A stretch of 46,041 nucleotides of DNA from an uncultured Erysipelotrichaceae bacterium (GTDB lineage: Bacteria > Bacillota_I > Bacilli_A > RFN20 > CAG-826), in the NCBI GenBank assembly GCA_902803375.1, contig CADCPN010000016.1, forward strand, positions 1-46,041, in the 5' to 3' direction. Positions 1 to 7,589 of this stretch are shown here, in pieces; the first letter of the stretch is position 1; each line of letters opens with the position of its first letter. The notes under the pieces were generated by a model. The model did no database searches, was not told where the DNA came from, and saw only the letters and a list, made by a program, of their open reading frames with translations. Position numbers and translations under genes: made by a program.

Positions 1-1
1 C

Positions 2-910
2 GTCAACATCCGCACCTACGACGAAGATGGCGGCAAGGTCAACAACTACCTTACCCTTGCCGGAACCTTGTTCCAGCACGAAAACGGCGTTGCCTTTCAG
101 GCCATCATGATCGTGTTCTGGCTAGTCATGCCTCTAATTGGCATCATCTTTGCCGCCCTTCGCAACGTGAACAAGAACTTCTCCGCTGCCGCTATGTTGG
201 TCTTCTTGCTCTCTGGCATTCTTACCTTTGTCAGCAAAGAGCTTGCCGGCTATTTCATGGGTGGTTCCGTCCACGACACCTATTTCGCTGCCGTCTGGAT
301 GCCGATCATGCTCTTCGTCGCCTCATTCATCATGCTCATCGATGGCTATGAGAAAGACCAGTATTCCGTTAAGGATCTCGCCGAAAGCGGCATGCTCATC
401 GCCATGTCTTTGGTTCTTAGCTTCCTCAAGATTGCTGAAATGCCTACTGGTGGCTCCGTTAACCTACAGATGCTTCCCCTCTTTATCCTCGCCCTTCGCC
501 GTGGACCCCTTAAGGGCTTCATCGGCGCCGGTATCGTCTATGGCTTGATCGCCTGCCTTACTGATGGCTATGGCCTTGCCACCTTGCCGTTTGACTACAT
601 CGTTGGCTTTGGCTCCTGCGCAATCCTTGGCTTCTTCAATAAGCTAATCCTCAGCAAAGAGCAGAGAGGCTATAACGTTAAGGGAGAAATCTTCCTCTTC
701 ATCGGCGGTGCTCTCGCCTGCTTCGGCCGCTTCATCGGTGGCACCGTCTCCTCTATGGCCCTCTATGGCTATGCCTTCGTCCCTGCCGTAGTTTATAACG
801 CCCCCTATATTTTCATCTCTGGCGGCGTCGCCATCGTCATCCTCATGGCTCTATATGGACCTTTGGCCGCTCTCAACTATAGACACCCCTCTTCTGAGAC
901 CGCTCTATAA
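2..910 (+). CDS. thiT: ThiT-like thiamine ECF transporter S component with N-terminal extension (5' end outside window)
   Basis: Membrane substrate-binding (S) subunit of an energy-coupling-factor transporter, probably for thiamine. The frame is open from base 2 with no convincing start, so the gene begins upstream; a TTG at 68 is only an internal codon. The last roughly 170 residues match ThiT: MPTGGSVNLQMLPLF, then ALRRGPLKGF, a YG-rich helix, and VVYNAPYIF near the end, where the family places thiamine-contacting Tyr and Asn. About 110 residues before this contain three extra hydrophobic segments not expected in a typical ThiT of about 180-200 residues. It would depend on the EcfA1/EcfA2/EcfT module encoded at 38443-41029. 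No thiamine riboswitch can be checked because the 5' end is missing. The family call is fairly secure; the ligand is inferred from motifs. Confidence 0.8.
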   Translation, partial: VNIRTYDEDGGKVNNYLTLAGTLFQHENGVAFQAIMIVFWLVMPLIGIIFAALRNVNKNFSAAAMLVFLLSGILTFVSKELAGYFMGGSVHDTYFAAVWMPIMLFVASFIMLIDGYEKDQYSVKDLAESGMLIAMSLVLSFLKIAEMPTGGSVNLQMLPLFILALRRGPLKGFIGAGIVYGLIACLTDGYGLATLPFDYIVGFGSCAILGFFNKLILSKEQRGYNVKGEIFLFIGGALACFGRFIGGTVSSMALYGYAFVPAVVYNAPYIFISGGVAIVILMALYGPLAALNYRHPSSETAL

Positions 911-940
911 CGCCATATTTTTCCAAAATATACAAAAATG

Positions 941-972
941 GACCCCTTGTATGCTTTAAGGGGTCTTTTTTT
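941..972 (+). terminator. Rho-independent terminator after thiT-like gene
   Basis: An 8-bp perfect stem (GACCCCTT 941-948 with AAGGGGTC 958-965) is followed directly by seven T. It lies 31 nt after the stop codon. Confidence 0.9.
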
Positions 973-1012
973 ACTGCTCCAAACTAAAGTTTGGTTATAA
1001 AATTGCACTACG

Positions 1013-1021
1013 TGATATAGT
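1013..1021 (+). promoter_or_regulatory. Extended -10 promoter for the 1046 gene
   Basis: TGA-TATAGT forms an extended -10 element 24 nt before the ATG at 1046. A GAGGA Shine-Dalgarno sits at 1035-1039. No good -35 hexamer is seen at 16-18 bp. Confidence 0.5.
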
Positions 1022-1045
1022 TTCTCTAACATTTGAGGACACACC

Positions 1046-2266
1046 ATGGAAGATCCAGAAAAGAAAACTCCGGAAGAGACTGCCCCTGAGGCTGCTTCCG
1101 ATAATGCAGAAAAAGAGACTGCCACGGTTTTAGAAGAAAAACCCGCCCCCGCAAAAGAGGAAGACGATTTCCTAGACGACGTCAGGGCGGAAGAGGTTTC
1201 GGAAAAGAAGGCCAAAAAGGCCGCCAAGGAAGAAGCCAAGAAAAAGGCCGCCGAGCAGAAAGTCGAAGAAGAGAAAGCCGAAGCGGCGCTCCACCTCGCC
1301 AAAGAAGACCAGGGCAACGAAGACTTCAAAGCCATCCCTGCTGGCGCAAAAGGCACTTACGAATATCCAGAAGAGCACCTTGCCGCCATCGAAGCAGGAA
1401 GAAAGGCTTGGAACAAAGACTACAAGAAGTGGTCTGTGTGGAAAGTCGTCATCTCGATAGCGTCGCTTGCCCTTATCATCGCCGGCTGGGTCATCCCCAG
1501 CTTGGTCATGAAGGAGAACGCCGGCAGCGTTCCACTATACGTTGCCCTTGGCTGCGCCGTCTTTGCCATCCTCGTCATGCTCGTTTATGGCGCCATCCAG
1601 AAGAAGAAAGGCAAAGAGATCATCCGCGATTACTTCAACGTCTATTACAACAACCTCAACGCCTATGTCTTTGATGGCCTAGAGATTGAGAATCTCCGTG
1701 GCGACGTCGACGCCAAGATCACCAAAGAGGAATTCACGGCCAGCGGTCTCTTCGCCAAGACCACCTCTGTCGGTTCTAGAGAGAACATCACCTTCACCTA
1801 TAAAGGGATGGATTGTGCGCTCACCGATGCCGCCTCTCAGGAAGATACCGGCAACCGTGGCCTCCGCACCACCTTCGTCGGCAAATACCTCCGTACCCAC
1901 AATACCTTCGAGGGCACCGATGAAGGGCTCGTCCTTTATTTCAAAGGCAATGACCGCGCGCTCCCGCCTGCGGGACTAAGCAGCCTCAATCTCCTTGAGG
2001 AAGCCAAATACTTCAATATCTATGGCCTTGCCGCGGATAAGAAGAAGCTCACCTCTGAGCAGCTTTCCGCCCTTAAGTCCATCGATACCGGCAAATTGCT
2101 TGTCGACGTCACCGTCGTGATCAAGCCGGGCAAGACCTATTGGTATCTAGGCTATGAAGACACCTTGATGGTCCTTCCGAACCAGGATCCGTTCAACCCG
2201 AACTACGCCCTCGTTTATAAGAAGCAAATCGCCAAGATCCTAGAGATCGCCGCCGCATTGAATTAA
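1046..2266 (+). CDS. Membrane protein with charged coiled-coil N-terminus, DUF3137-like
   Basis: Protein of 406 residues of unknown function. Residues 1 to about 100 are almost entirely Glu, Lys and Ala, giving a long charged coiled coil. Two transmembrane segments follow (about 132-155 and 161-184). The remaining 220 residues form a soluble domain with strands such as NITFTYKGMDCALTD and LVLYFKGNDRALPPAG, which recalls the DUF3137 family of Firmicutes membrane proteins; that match is from memory and tentative. The ATG has a GAGGA Shine-Dalgarno 6 nt upstream. It is a single-gene unit between two terminators, with its own extended -10 promoter. The N-terminus has no signal peptide, so the coiled coil and C-domain are probably both cytoplasmic, joined by a membrane hairpin. 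Confidence 0.75.
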   Translation: MEDPEKKTPEETAPEAASDNAEKETATVLEEKPAPAKEEDDFLDDVRAEEVSEKKAKKAAKEEAKKKAAEQKVEEEKAEAALHLAKEDQGNEDFKAIPAGAKGTYEYPEEHLAAIEAGRKAWNKDYKKWSVWKVVISIASLALIIAGWVIPSLVMKENAGSVPLYVALGCAVFAILVMLVYGAIQKKKGKEIIRDYFNVYYNNLNAYVFDGLEIENLRGDVDAKITKEEFTASGLFAKTTSVGSRENITFTYKGMDCALTDAASQEDTGNRGLRTTFVGKYLRTHNTFEGTDEGLVLYFKGNDRALPPAGLSSLNLLEEAKYFNIYGLAADKKKLTSEQLSALKSIDTGKLLVDVTVVIKPGKTYWYLGYEDTLMVLPNQDPFNPNYALVYKKQIAKILEIAAALN

Positions 2267-2274
2267 GCAACTAG

Positions 2275-2303
2275 AAGGCCCCCTAACCGGGGCTTTCTTT
2301 TTG
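2275..2303 (+). terminator. Terminator after the 1046 gene
   Basis: GCCCC (2278-2282) pairs with GGGGC (2289-2293), extended by A-T and G-T pairs, then a T-rich tail. Confidence 0.8.
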
Positions 2304-2393
2304 TATGCACGCCCTCAACGTTTGTGTTGACAAAATGTAATCGAAATGTAGATGGGTCCCCCTTTGCTTTGCGGCGAAAAAACATTACGGAGG

Positions 2394-2422
2394 TTTCACG
2401 ATTTTCTCTTTGGGCATATAAT
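2394..2422 (+). promoter_or_regulatory. SigA-type promoter for the DUF402 gene
   Basis: TTTCAC (2394-2399), a 17-bp spacer and a perfect TATAAT (2417-2422). The expected start of transcription is near 2429. This makes a GTG at 2440 possible, but the ATG at 2467 is favoured by family alignment. Confidence 0.7.
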
Positions 2423-2466
2423 GCCATCGGAAAGACGGAGTGGCCCTCCGGCTCGTTCAACTCGTT

Positions 2467-3030
2467 ATGAATAATTCGCAAAACTTCACAAATCCAAAAT
2501 TTAAGCGTTGGATTAAGGTCCAAGCCTACAAACACGATGGTCTTTTGCATCGCCAATGGAGCCCAGCTTATCTAGTCGAAGAGACCGATGATTATTGGGC
2601 TTTGGCCTCCAAGGCCTCTTCCGTCACCGAAAGCGATGGCAGGAAATGGGTTACCAAGGAGCGCGCCGTCTTCATCCTCTTCAAAAAGCGTTGGATGAAT
2701 GTTATCGCCATGTTTAAGCAGGACAGGGGCATCTGCTATTACGTCAACATCGCCTCTCCGACGATTTCTGACAAAGGCTACCTCAAATACATCGATTACG
2801 ATCTCGATGTGAAACTTTATCCGGATGGCATGGAAAAGACGCTGGATGAGAACGAATATGAGCGCCACGTCCAGACCTATGGCTACCCTGCTGACCTTAG
2901 CGCCGCTGTGGAAAAATCCGCATCCGAAGTTAAGAAAACGATCGCTTCCCATGTCTTCCCGTTCGTGGATGAAGATATAGAAGCCCTATATCGCAAATTC
3001 CTATCTGACAACAAACCTGTGACTCGTTGA
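2467..3030 (+). CDS. DUF402 nucleoside tri/diphosphate phosphatase (NtdP-like)
   Basis: Protein of 187 residues closely resembling the DUF402 family typified by Staphylococcus aureus SA1684/NtdP, a divalent-metal phosphatase acting on nucleoside tri- and diphosphates. Recognisable blocks, in order, are KVQAYKHDGLLHRQWS, VTESDGRKW, the aromatic FKKRWMNVIAMF region, YYVNIASP, and the acidic metal-site block YIDYDLDVKLYPDG followed by DENEYERH. The ATG at 2467 matches the family N-terminus; a GTG at 2440 would add nine residues with no counterpart. No Shine-Dalgarno precedes this ATG. It is a one-gene unit with a good promoter 45 nt upstream and a terminator that overlaps its own stop codon. The biological substrate in this organism is not known. 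Confidence 0.85.
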   Translation: MNNSQNFTNPKFKRWIKVQAYKHDGLLHRQWSPAYLVEETDDYWALASKASSVTESDGRKWVTKERAVFILFKKRWMNVIAMFKQDRGICYYVNIASPTISDKGYLKYIDYDLDVKLYPDGMEKTLDENEYERHVQTYGYPADLSAAVEKSASEVKKTIASHVFPFVDEDIEALYRKFLSDNKPVTR

Positions 3031-3044
3031 GAGCACAGGTTTTT
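3013..3044 (+). terminator. Terminator overlapping the DUF402 stop codon
   Basis: A 9-bp perfect stem (AAACCTGTG 3013-3021 with CACAGGTTT 3034-3042) ends in a short T-run. The TGA stop (3028-3030) lies inside the loop, so the last codons form the ascending arm. Confidence 0.75.
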
Positions 3045-3084
3045 CGTATATAGTTGCAAAGCAACTCTATTCGTTGCGAGAAAG

Positions 3085-3092
3085 TGTATACT
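3085..3092 (+). promoter_or_regulatory. Probable -10 element of the tsaE operon
   Basis: TATACT (3087-3092), preceded by TG, lies 17 nt before the tsaE ATG. A GGGGA Shine-Dalgarno at 3098-3102 follows. The -35 region is poor. Confidence 0.5.
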
Positions 3093-3109
3093 CTTGCGGG
3101 GATTAACCT

Positions 3110-3571
3110 ATGGAATTCACGTTGCACACAAAGAACAAAGAAGAAACCAGAAAGCTAGGTAAGCTTCTAGCTCCCGAATTTGAGCCCGGGGATGTCGTCT
3201 TGCTCAAAGGCGATCTCGGCGCGGGGAAAACGACTTTCGTCAGTGGAGTCGCTGAGGGATTGAACGTCAAAGACGACGTCATTTCTCCGACTTTCAATAT
3301 CATGAAATGCTACTTCCACGGGACGCTCCCGCTATATCACATCGATGCTTATCGACTCGAAGACCAAAATATTGAAATCGGCCTAGACGAGTACATCGAG
3401 GGGGATGGCGTCTGCTTCATTGAATGGCCGCAATTCGTTGAGAAATTGCTTCCGGATGAATGCATGGAAATCATTTTGAAGAACGAGGGCGGAGATGCGA
3501 GAGAGATCACCCTCGTCAGCCCGAATTCCCATTTCGACTCCCTCATCGAGAAAGCTAAGGAGAACTTCTAA
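3110..3571 (+). CDS. tsaE: tRNA t6A biosynthesis ATPase TsaE
   Basis: Cytoplasmic ATPase that supports turnover of the TsaB-TsaD complex, which transfers threonylcarbamoyl to A37 of ANN-decoding tRNAs. At 153 residues it is of normal length. The Walker A motif GDLGAGKTT (residues 34-42, Lys40) is intact. The family signatures SPTFNIM and HIDAYRLED and the Walker B-like CFIEWPQFVEKLLP block follow. The ATG has a GGGGA Shine-Dalgarno 7 nt upstream. The stop overlaps the next start by one base (TAATG), and tsaD follows, so the three t6A genes form one operon. Confidence 0.96.
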   Translation: MEFTLHTKNKEETRKLGKLLAPEFEPGDVVLLKGDLGAGKTTFVSGVAEGLNVKDDVISPTFNIMKCYFHGTLPLYHIDAYRLEDQNIEIGLDEYIEGDGVCFIEWPQFVEKLLPDECMEIILKNEGGDAREITLVSPNSHFDSLIEKAKENF

Positions 3572-4620
3572 TGTACGCTTTATTGTTGGACAGCTCCGAT
3601 AAGAATCTCACCGTTGGCCTTAGCTGCGATGGCAAGGTTATCGATGTCATCTCTTATGAGGCGTGGCAGAAACAATCCGAGTTCATGATTCAAGAAATCA
3701 AGAACCTCATGGTCAAGCACAATTTGACCCGCAATGACTTCAATGCCGTCGTCTGTAGCAAGGGCCCTGGCTCTTATACCGGCGTTCGTATCGCCATGAC
3801 CATCGCCAAGACCATCGTCTTCGCGCTCAACATCCCGCTATATCTCGTCAGCAGTTTGGAAGTCTTGGCCAATTTCGAAAAGCCGTCCATTTGCTTGATG
3901 AATGCCCGTGGCAAACGCTCCTATATGGGCGTTTATGAAAAAGGCAATGTTTTAATGGCTGATTGCATCAAAGAGAATTCTGACGTCTTGGCTTATATCG
4001 CCCAACATCCGGAATATGTCGTCTGTGGCGACACCGGCTATCTTGGCGTGGAAGGCTTCACTTCTGACCTTGTTTCCATCATGGCTAACTCCCTTGATGA
4101 CAAACACCAGGAAGAAGAGCCGCTAGGCGCTAAGCCGATTTACCTGAAAGACAATTATGACGAAGGCCATTTCAAGACCATCGTCAGAAAGATGCTTCCG
4201 AGCGATATGGATGCCGTCATGGCCATCGAAAAGGAATGCTTCGGCGCCGAAGCTTATTCTGAGAAGCAGATCGCTTATGACCTAAACGAGAACCCCGTGA
4301 GTGCGATTTACTGCGCGGTCGTCGATCACGAAGTCGTTGGCTTCATCGATTTCATGATCACCTTTGATTCCGCCTCCATCACCCAGATCGCGGTTAAGGA
4401 AAGCTTCCGCAAGAAAGGCATTGGAAACCTTCTCATCGGTCAGCTCATCAAGGATTGCGAATCCAAAGAGGACCACGTCGATTTCCTCACCCTCGAAGTC
4501 AGGAAATCCAATTTGACCGCCCAGTCTTTCTACAAGAAGCACAAATTCCAGAACATCACCGTCAAGAAGAACTATTACTCTGATGGCGAAGACGCCATCT
4601 ACCTAGTCAGGAGCTTATAA
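3571..4620 (+). CDS. tsaB: TsaB-RimI fusion: t6A scaffold protein joined to ribosomal S18 alanine acetyltransferase
   Basis: Two proteins in one 349-residue chain. Residues 1 to about 195 are TsaB, the inactive ASKHA-fold partner of TsaD: LLLDSSDKNLTVGL at the start, the signature CSKGPGSYTGVRI (about 64-76) and LVSSLEVLA. Residues about 207-349 are a GNAT acetyltransferase of the RimI type. They contain VRKMLPSDMDAVMAIEKECF, the acetyl-CoA-binding motif RKKGIGNLL (consensus R/QxxGxG/A) and the late motif NLTAQSFYKKHKF. TsaB and RimI are commonly separate adjacent genes in Bacillota; here no stop or frameshift separates them, and the linker is the acidic DDKHQEEEPLG stretch. The ATG overlaps the tsaE stop. 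RimI function (S18 N-terminal acetylation) is inferred from the family and linkage. Confidence 0.93.
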   Translation: MYALLLDSSDKNLTVGLSCDGKVIDVISYEAWQKQSEFMIQEIKNLMVKHNLTRNDFNAVVCSKGPGSYTGVRIAMTIAKTIVFALNIPLYLVSSLEVLANFEKPSICLMNARGKRSYMGVYEKGNVLMADCIKENSDVLAYIAQHPEYVVCGDTGYLGVEGFTSDLVSIMANSLDDKHQEEEPLGAKPIYLKDNYDEGHFKTIVRKMLPSDMDAVMAIEKECFGAEAYSEKQIAYDLNENPVSAIYCAVVDHEVVGFIDFMITFDSASITQIAVKESFRKKGIGNLLIGQLIKDCESKEDHVDFLTLEVRKSNLTAQSFYKKHKFQNITVKKNYYSDGEDAIYLVRSL

Positions 4621-4621
4621 A

Positions 4622-5644
4622 ATGGCCAAGATCCTTGCAATTGAATCCAGCTGCGATGAAACCGCAGTTGCTATCACCGATGACGGCAAGCTCCTTGCCA
4701 ACGTCGTTGCTACCCAAATCGCCGTTCACGAGAAGTTCGGCGGCGTCATGCCGGAAATCGCTTCTCGCCTGCACACCGAGAACATCACCGTCTGCCTTAC
4801 CCAGGCCCTGGACGAAGCCAAAGTTAAGATGGAAGACATCGACGCCATCGCCGTTACCCGCGGCCCTGGCCTCATCGGCTGCCTCCACGTCGGCTTACAG
4901 GCCGCCAAAACCTTGGCGATGCTCTATGATAAGCCGCTTATCCCTGTCCATCACCTTGCTGGTCACATCTATGCCAACGAGTACGTTGGCCAGTTTGAAT
5001 TCCCGCTTCTTTGTGTCGTCGTCTCTGGCGGCAACACCGAGCTCGTTGTCATGCGCGATGAGATGGACTTCGAGATCATCGGCGAGACCAAAGATGACGC
5101 CATCGGCGAGTGCTACGACAAAGTCGCCCGCGTCCTCGGGCTTCCTTATCCTGGCGGCTTGCCGATCGATCAGCACGCTAAGCTGGGCAAACACACCTAT
5201 CAGCTCCGCGAACCGGATAGCCCGGCTGGCAAATACGATGTCTCCTATTCTGGACTTAAGACTCAGGTCATCAACTTGGTTAATTCCCTGAAACAGAAGG
5301 GGACCCCGGTCAATATCGATGACATGGCCCGCTCCTTCCAGGATGTTGCCGTTGGCATGATCATGGATAGGGCCCTCAAAGCCATCCACGACTTCAAGGC
5401 CAAACAGGTCGTCTTGGCGGGCGGAGTCTCCGCCAACAGCTATCTCCGCGAGCAAATGTCCAAAGCTCTTGAAGGCAGCGATACTAAGATCATCATTCCA
5501 CCGCTATGGTGCACTACTGACAACGCGGCAATGATCGCCAAAGTCGGCGAGCATCTTTACAAGAAAGGCATCTTCGCCGATCTTGATCTCGGTGTTGACC
5601 CCAACTGGAAGATCGACCACTGGATGGACTTCAAAAACGAATAA
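4622..5644 (+). CDS. tsaD: tRNA N6-threonylcarbamoyladenosine transferase TsaD
   Basis: Catalytic subunit of the t6A transferase, using threonylcarbamoyl-AMP to modify tRNA A37. The 340-residue chain is typical of the family. It begins ILAIESSCDETAVAI, carries the metal-binding pair in HHLAGHIYAN (His110 and His114), the VSGGNTELV nucleotide loop, KVARVLGLPYPGG and the late AGGVSANSYLR loop. AGGAG at about 4608-4612 precedes the ATG, which starts one base after the previous stop. It is the last gene of the tsaE-tsaB::rimI-tsaD operon and is followed by a terminator. Confidence 0.97.
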   Translation: MAKILAIESSCDETAVAITDDGKLLANVVATQIAVHEKFGGVMPEIASRLHTENITVCLTQALDEAKVKMEDIDAIAVTRGPGLIGCLHVGLQAAKTLAMLYDKPLIPVHHLAGHIYANEYVGQFEFPLLCVVVSGGNTELVVMRDEMDFEIIGETKDDAIGECYDKVARVLGLPYPGGLPIDQHAKLGKHTYQLREPDSPAGKYDVSYSGLKTQVINLVNSLKQKGTPVNIDDMARSFQDVAVGMIMDRALKAIHDFKAKQVVLAGGVSANSYLREQMSKALEGSDTKIIIPPLWCTTDNAAMIAKVGEHLYKKGIFADLDLGVDPNWKIDHWMDFKNE

Positions 5645-5650
5645 TGGAAT

Positions 5651-5674
5651 AAAGTCGGCGCTCGCTGACTTTTT
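5651..5674 (+). terminator. Terminator after tsaD
   Basis: AAAGTCGGC (5651-5659) pairs with GCTGACTTT (5664-5672), with one G-T pair and loop GCTC, then a T-run. Confidence 0.85.
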
Positions 5675-5737
5675 CTTATTTCGTACAAAATGCAGGAAAA
5701 AAACGAAGAAAAGCGACCGACAAAAGTCTTTCTTCTC

Positions 5738-5757
5738 TTTTCGGTATCTACCGAAAA
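5738..5757. repeat. 20-bp perfect palindrome upstream of asnS
   Basis: TTTTCGGTATCTACCGAAAA: 9-nt arms around a TC centre, 14 bp before the asnS -10 and covering the expected -35 position. It has no T-run after it and tsaD already has a terminator, so an operator is a reasonable guess. Confidence 0.55.
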
Positions 5758-5771
5758 TGCGCGCCCGTGCT

Positions 5772-5777
5772 TATAAT
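5772..5777 (+). promoter_or_regulatory. asnS -10 hexamer
   Basis: Perfect TATAAT ending 9 nt before the asnS ATG, so the transcript should have a leader of only about 2-3 nt. No Shine-Dalgarno is present and the -35 region is poor. Confidence 0.7.
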
Positions 5778-5786
5778 CAAACCGCT

Positions 5787-7184
5787 ATGCAACCAAAAGC
5801 TATTACTGTATCGGAGCTCTATGCTCGCTTCGCTGCCGGCGAAGACCTTACCAAACTCGGCGAAATCATTGTGGAAGGCTGGGTCCGCACCAACCGCGAC
5901 TCCGGTTCCATCGGCTTCATCTCCCTCAATGACGGAAGTGCCTTCAAGGCCATCCAGATTGTTTATAACGATAAACTAACGAATCATGAAGTCATCAGCC
6001 ACCTTCTTACCGGTGCCGCGATTCTCGCCAAAGGCGAAATCGTCCTCACCCCAGGCATGAAGCAGCCATTCGAACTTCACCCGACCGTCATCGAAGTCCT
6101 GGGAGACGTCGACCCGGATTACCCGCTTCAGAAGAAGCGCCACTCCCTTGAGTACCTGCGCGAAATCGCCTATCTACGTCCGAGAACCAATACCTTCGAA
6201 GCACTTTATCGCGTTAGAAGCGTTCTCGCTCGTGGCATCCATGAATTCTTCCAGGACAGAGGTTTCGTCTATGTCCACACCCCGGAAATCACCGCCAATG
6301 ACGCCGAAGGCGCCGGCCAGGTCTTCACCGTTATGACTCCGGACGAGAAAGGCAAACTCAGCGACACCGACTTCTTCGGCCGTCGTGCGAGCTTGACCGT
6401 TTCCGGACAGCTCCACGTTGAGGCTTTCGCTCTTGCCTTCCGCGATGTCTACACCTTTGGCCCTACCTTCCGCGCCGAAAAGAGCAATACCCCGCGTCAC
6501 GCATCCGAATTCTGGATGATCGAGCCGGAAATCTGCTTCGCCGACCTTGAGGATGATATGGAACTTATGGAAGAAACCATCAAGTTCTGCATCCGCTACG
6601 TCTTGGAGAAGTGCCCGGATGAAATGGAATTCTTCAATGGCCCGTTCATGACCCCGGGTCTAAAAGACAAACTCAACAACGTCCTCGCCACTCCCTTCCG
6701 CAAGATGGAGTACACCGAAGGTATCGAGATTCTCCAGAAAGCCGTCAAAGATGGCCACAAGTTTGAGAACAACAACATCTATTGGGGCATGGACCTCCAG
6801 TCCGAACACGAGCGCTATCTCACTGAAGAGGTTGTTAAGGGCCCGATGTTCCTCATCAACTATCCGAAGGAAATCAAAGCCTTCTATATGCGCGAAAACG
6901 ATGATGGCAAGACGGTAGCAGCGTGCGATTGCCTCGTCCCGGGTGAGGGTGAAATCATCGGCGGTTCTCAGCGCGAAGAACGCTATGACAGGCTCAAAGC
7001 CAAGATGGATGCCGTTGGCAACACCAAAGGCCTTGAATGGTACCTCAACCTCCGCAAGTACGGCGGCTGCATCCATTCCGGCTTCGGCATCGGCTTCGAC
7101 CGCTTGCTCATGTACATTACCGGCATCACCAATATCCGTGATACCGAACCGTACCCGAGAACATCCTCTGCTCTTAAGTACTAA
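5787..7184 (+). CDS. asnS: Asparaginyl-tRNA synthetase
   Basis: Class IIb aminoacyl-tRNA synthetase that charges tRNA(Asn). The 465 residues comprise an N-terminal OB-fold anticodon-binding domain (VEGWVRTNRDSGSIGFISLNDGS), then the catalytic core. The core has motif 2 (TFRAEKSNTPRHASEFWMIEPE) and motif 3 (GFGIGFDRLLMYITG), and ends NIRDTEPYPRT, diagnostic of AsnRS rather than AspRS. The reading frame stays open upstream, but the ATG at 5787 fits the family N-terminus and lies just after a perfect TATAAT. The organism also carries GatCAB, so direct Asn-tRNA charging coexists with an amidotransferase that probably serves Gln-tRNA. No T-box leader fits in the 112 nt upstream. Confidence 0.96.
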   Translation: MQPKAITVSELYARFAAGEDLTKLGEIIVEGWVRTNRDSGSIGFISLNDGSAFKAIQIVYNDKLTNHEVISHLLTGAAILAKGEIVLTPGMKQPFELHPTVIEVLGDVDPDYPLQKKRHSLEYLREIAYLRPRTNTFEALYRVRSVLARGIHEFFQDRGFVYVHTPEITANDAEGAGQVFTVMTPDEKGKLSDTDFFGRRASLTVSGQLHVEAFALAFRDVYTFGPTFRAEKSNTPRHASEFWMIEPEICFADLEDDMELMEETIKFCIRYVLEKCPDEMEFFNGPFMTPGLKDKLNNVLATPFRKMEYTEGIEILQKAVKDGHKFENNNIYWGMDLQSEHERYLTEEVVKGPMFLINYPKEIKAFYMRENDDGKTVAACDCLVPGEGEIIGGSQREERYDRLKAKMDAVGNTKGLEWYLNLRKYGGCIHSGFGIGFDRLLMYITGITNIRDTEPYPRTSSALKY

Positions 7185-7200
7185 TTCAAATTAAACAGAA

Positions 7201-7587
7201 ATGGCTTACGATCCGAATTACCCATACGGGAACTACCCGAATCCGAATCAAGCTCCGGCGCAGCAACCGATGTCGCAGAATCCCTATGGCCAGCCTAGCC
7301 AGCCAATGCAGGGGTATTCCGCTCCCGGTTACCAAGCCCCGCAGCCTCCTTTTGCTTCGTCAGCTCCCCAGGCTCCTAACGGCGCCTATATGGGTAACGG
7401 ATACGCAACCCCGACACCATTTCCAGATTCCAACGTCTTTGAGACAACAGAGAAGATGCCGGACGTCGATGAGGCGCAAAGAAACCTAGCGGCGAAGAGA
7501 CTCTTCATCGTCATCCTCGTTTTGATCGGTATAGTCATTGGCTTTATCATCTGGGAGGTCGTCGAGCTTATACTCGCAGGAATCTAA
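7201..7587 (+). CDS. Pro/Gln/Asn/Tyr-rich protein with C-terminal transmembrane anchor
   Basis: Protein of 128 residues of unknown function. Residues 1 to about 80 are low-complexity, with repeated YP, NPN, QAP, QPP and GY units and no predicted globular content. Residues about 99-124 form one strong transmembrane helix (FIVILVLIGIVIGFIIW). It lacks a signal peptide, so it is probably tail-anchored with the flexible part in the cytoplasm. It follows asnS by 16 bases without a terminator and is followed by a small lipoprotein gene. Its composition resembles the Gln/Pro-rich tail of the minus-strand protein at 8418-8972, which faces it. No family is recognised. Confidence 0.75.
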   Translation: MAYDPNYPYGNYPNPNQAPAQQPMSQNPYGQPSQPMQGYSAPGYQAPQPPFASSAPQAPNGAYMGNGYATPTPFPDSNVFETTEKMPDVDEAQRNLAAKRLFIVILVLIGIVIGFIIWEVVELILAGI

Positions 7588-7589
7588 GA

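Noticed and set aside
877..1378. Minus-strand open frames opposite the 1046 gene
   Set aside because: Ser/Ala- and Phe-rich translations mirror the Glu/Lys/Ala repeats of the coding strand.
2327..2354. TTGACA followed by TAGATG as a promoter
   Set aside because: The -10 match is poor and a much better TTTCAC-17-TATAAT lies 67 bp downstream, closer to the gene.
2440..2466. GTG start for the DUF402 gene
   Set aside because: It adds residues with no counterpart in the family; the ATG at 2467 fits better.
5583..5786. Longer asnS product starting inside tsaD
   Set aside because: It would precede the asnS promoter and add 68 non-conserved residues.
5675..5786. T-box leader for asnS
   Set aside because: About 110 nt with no T-box sequence or antiterminator pairing, and the promoter lies at its very end.
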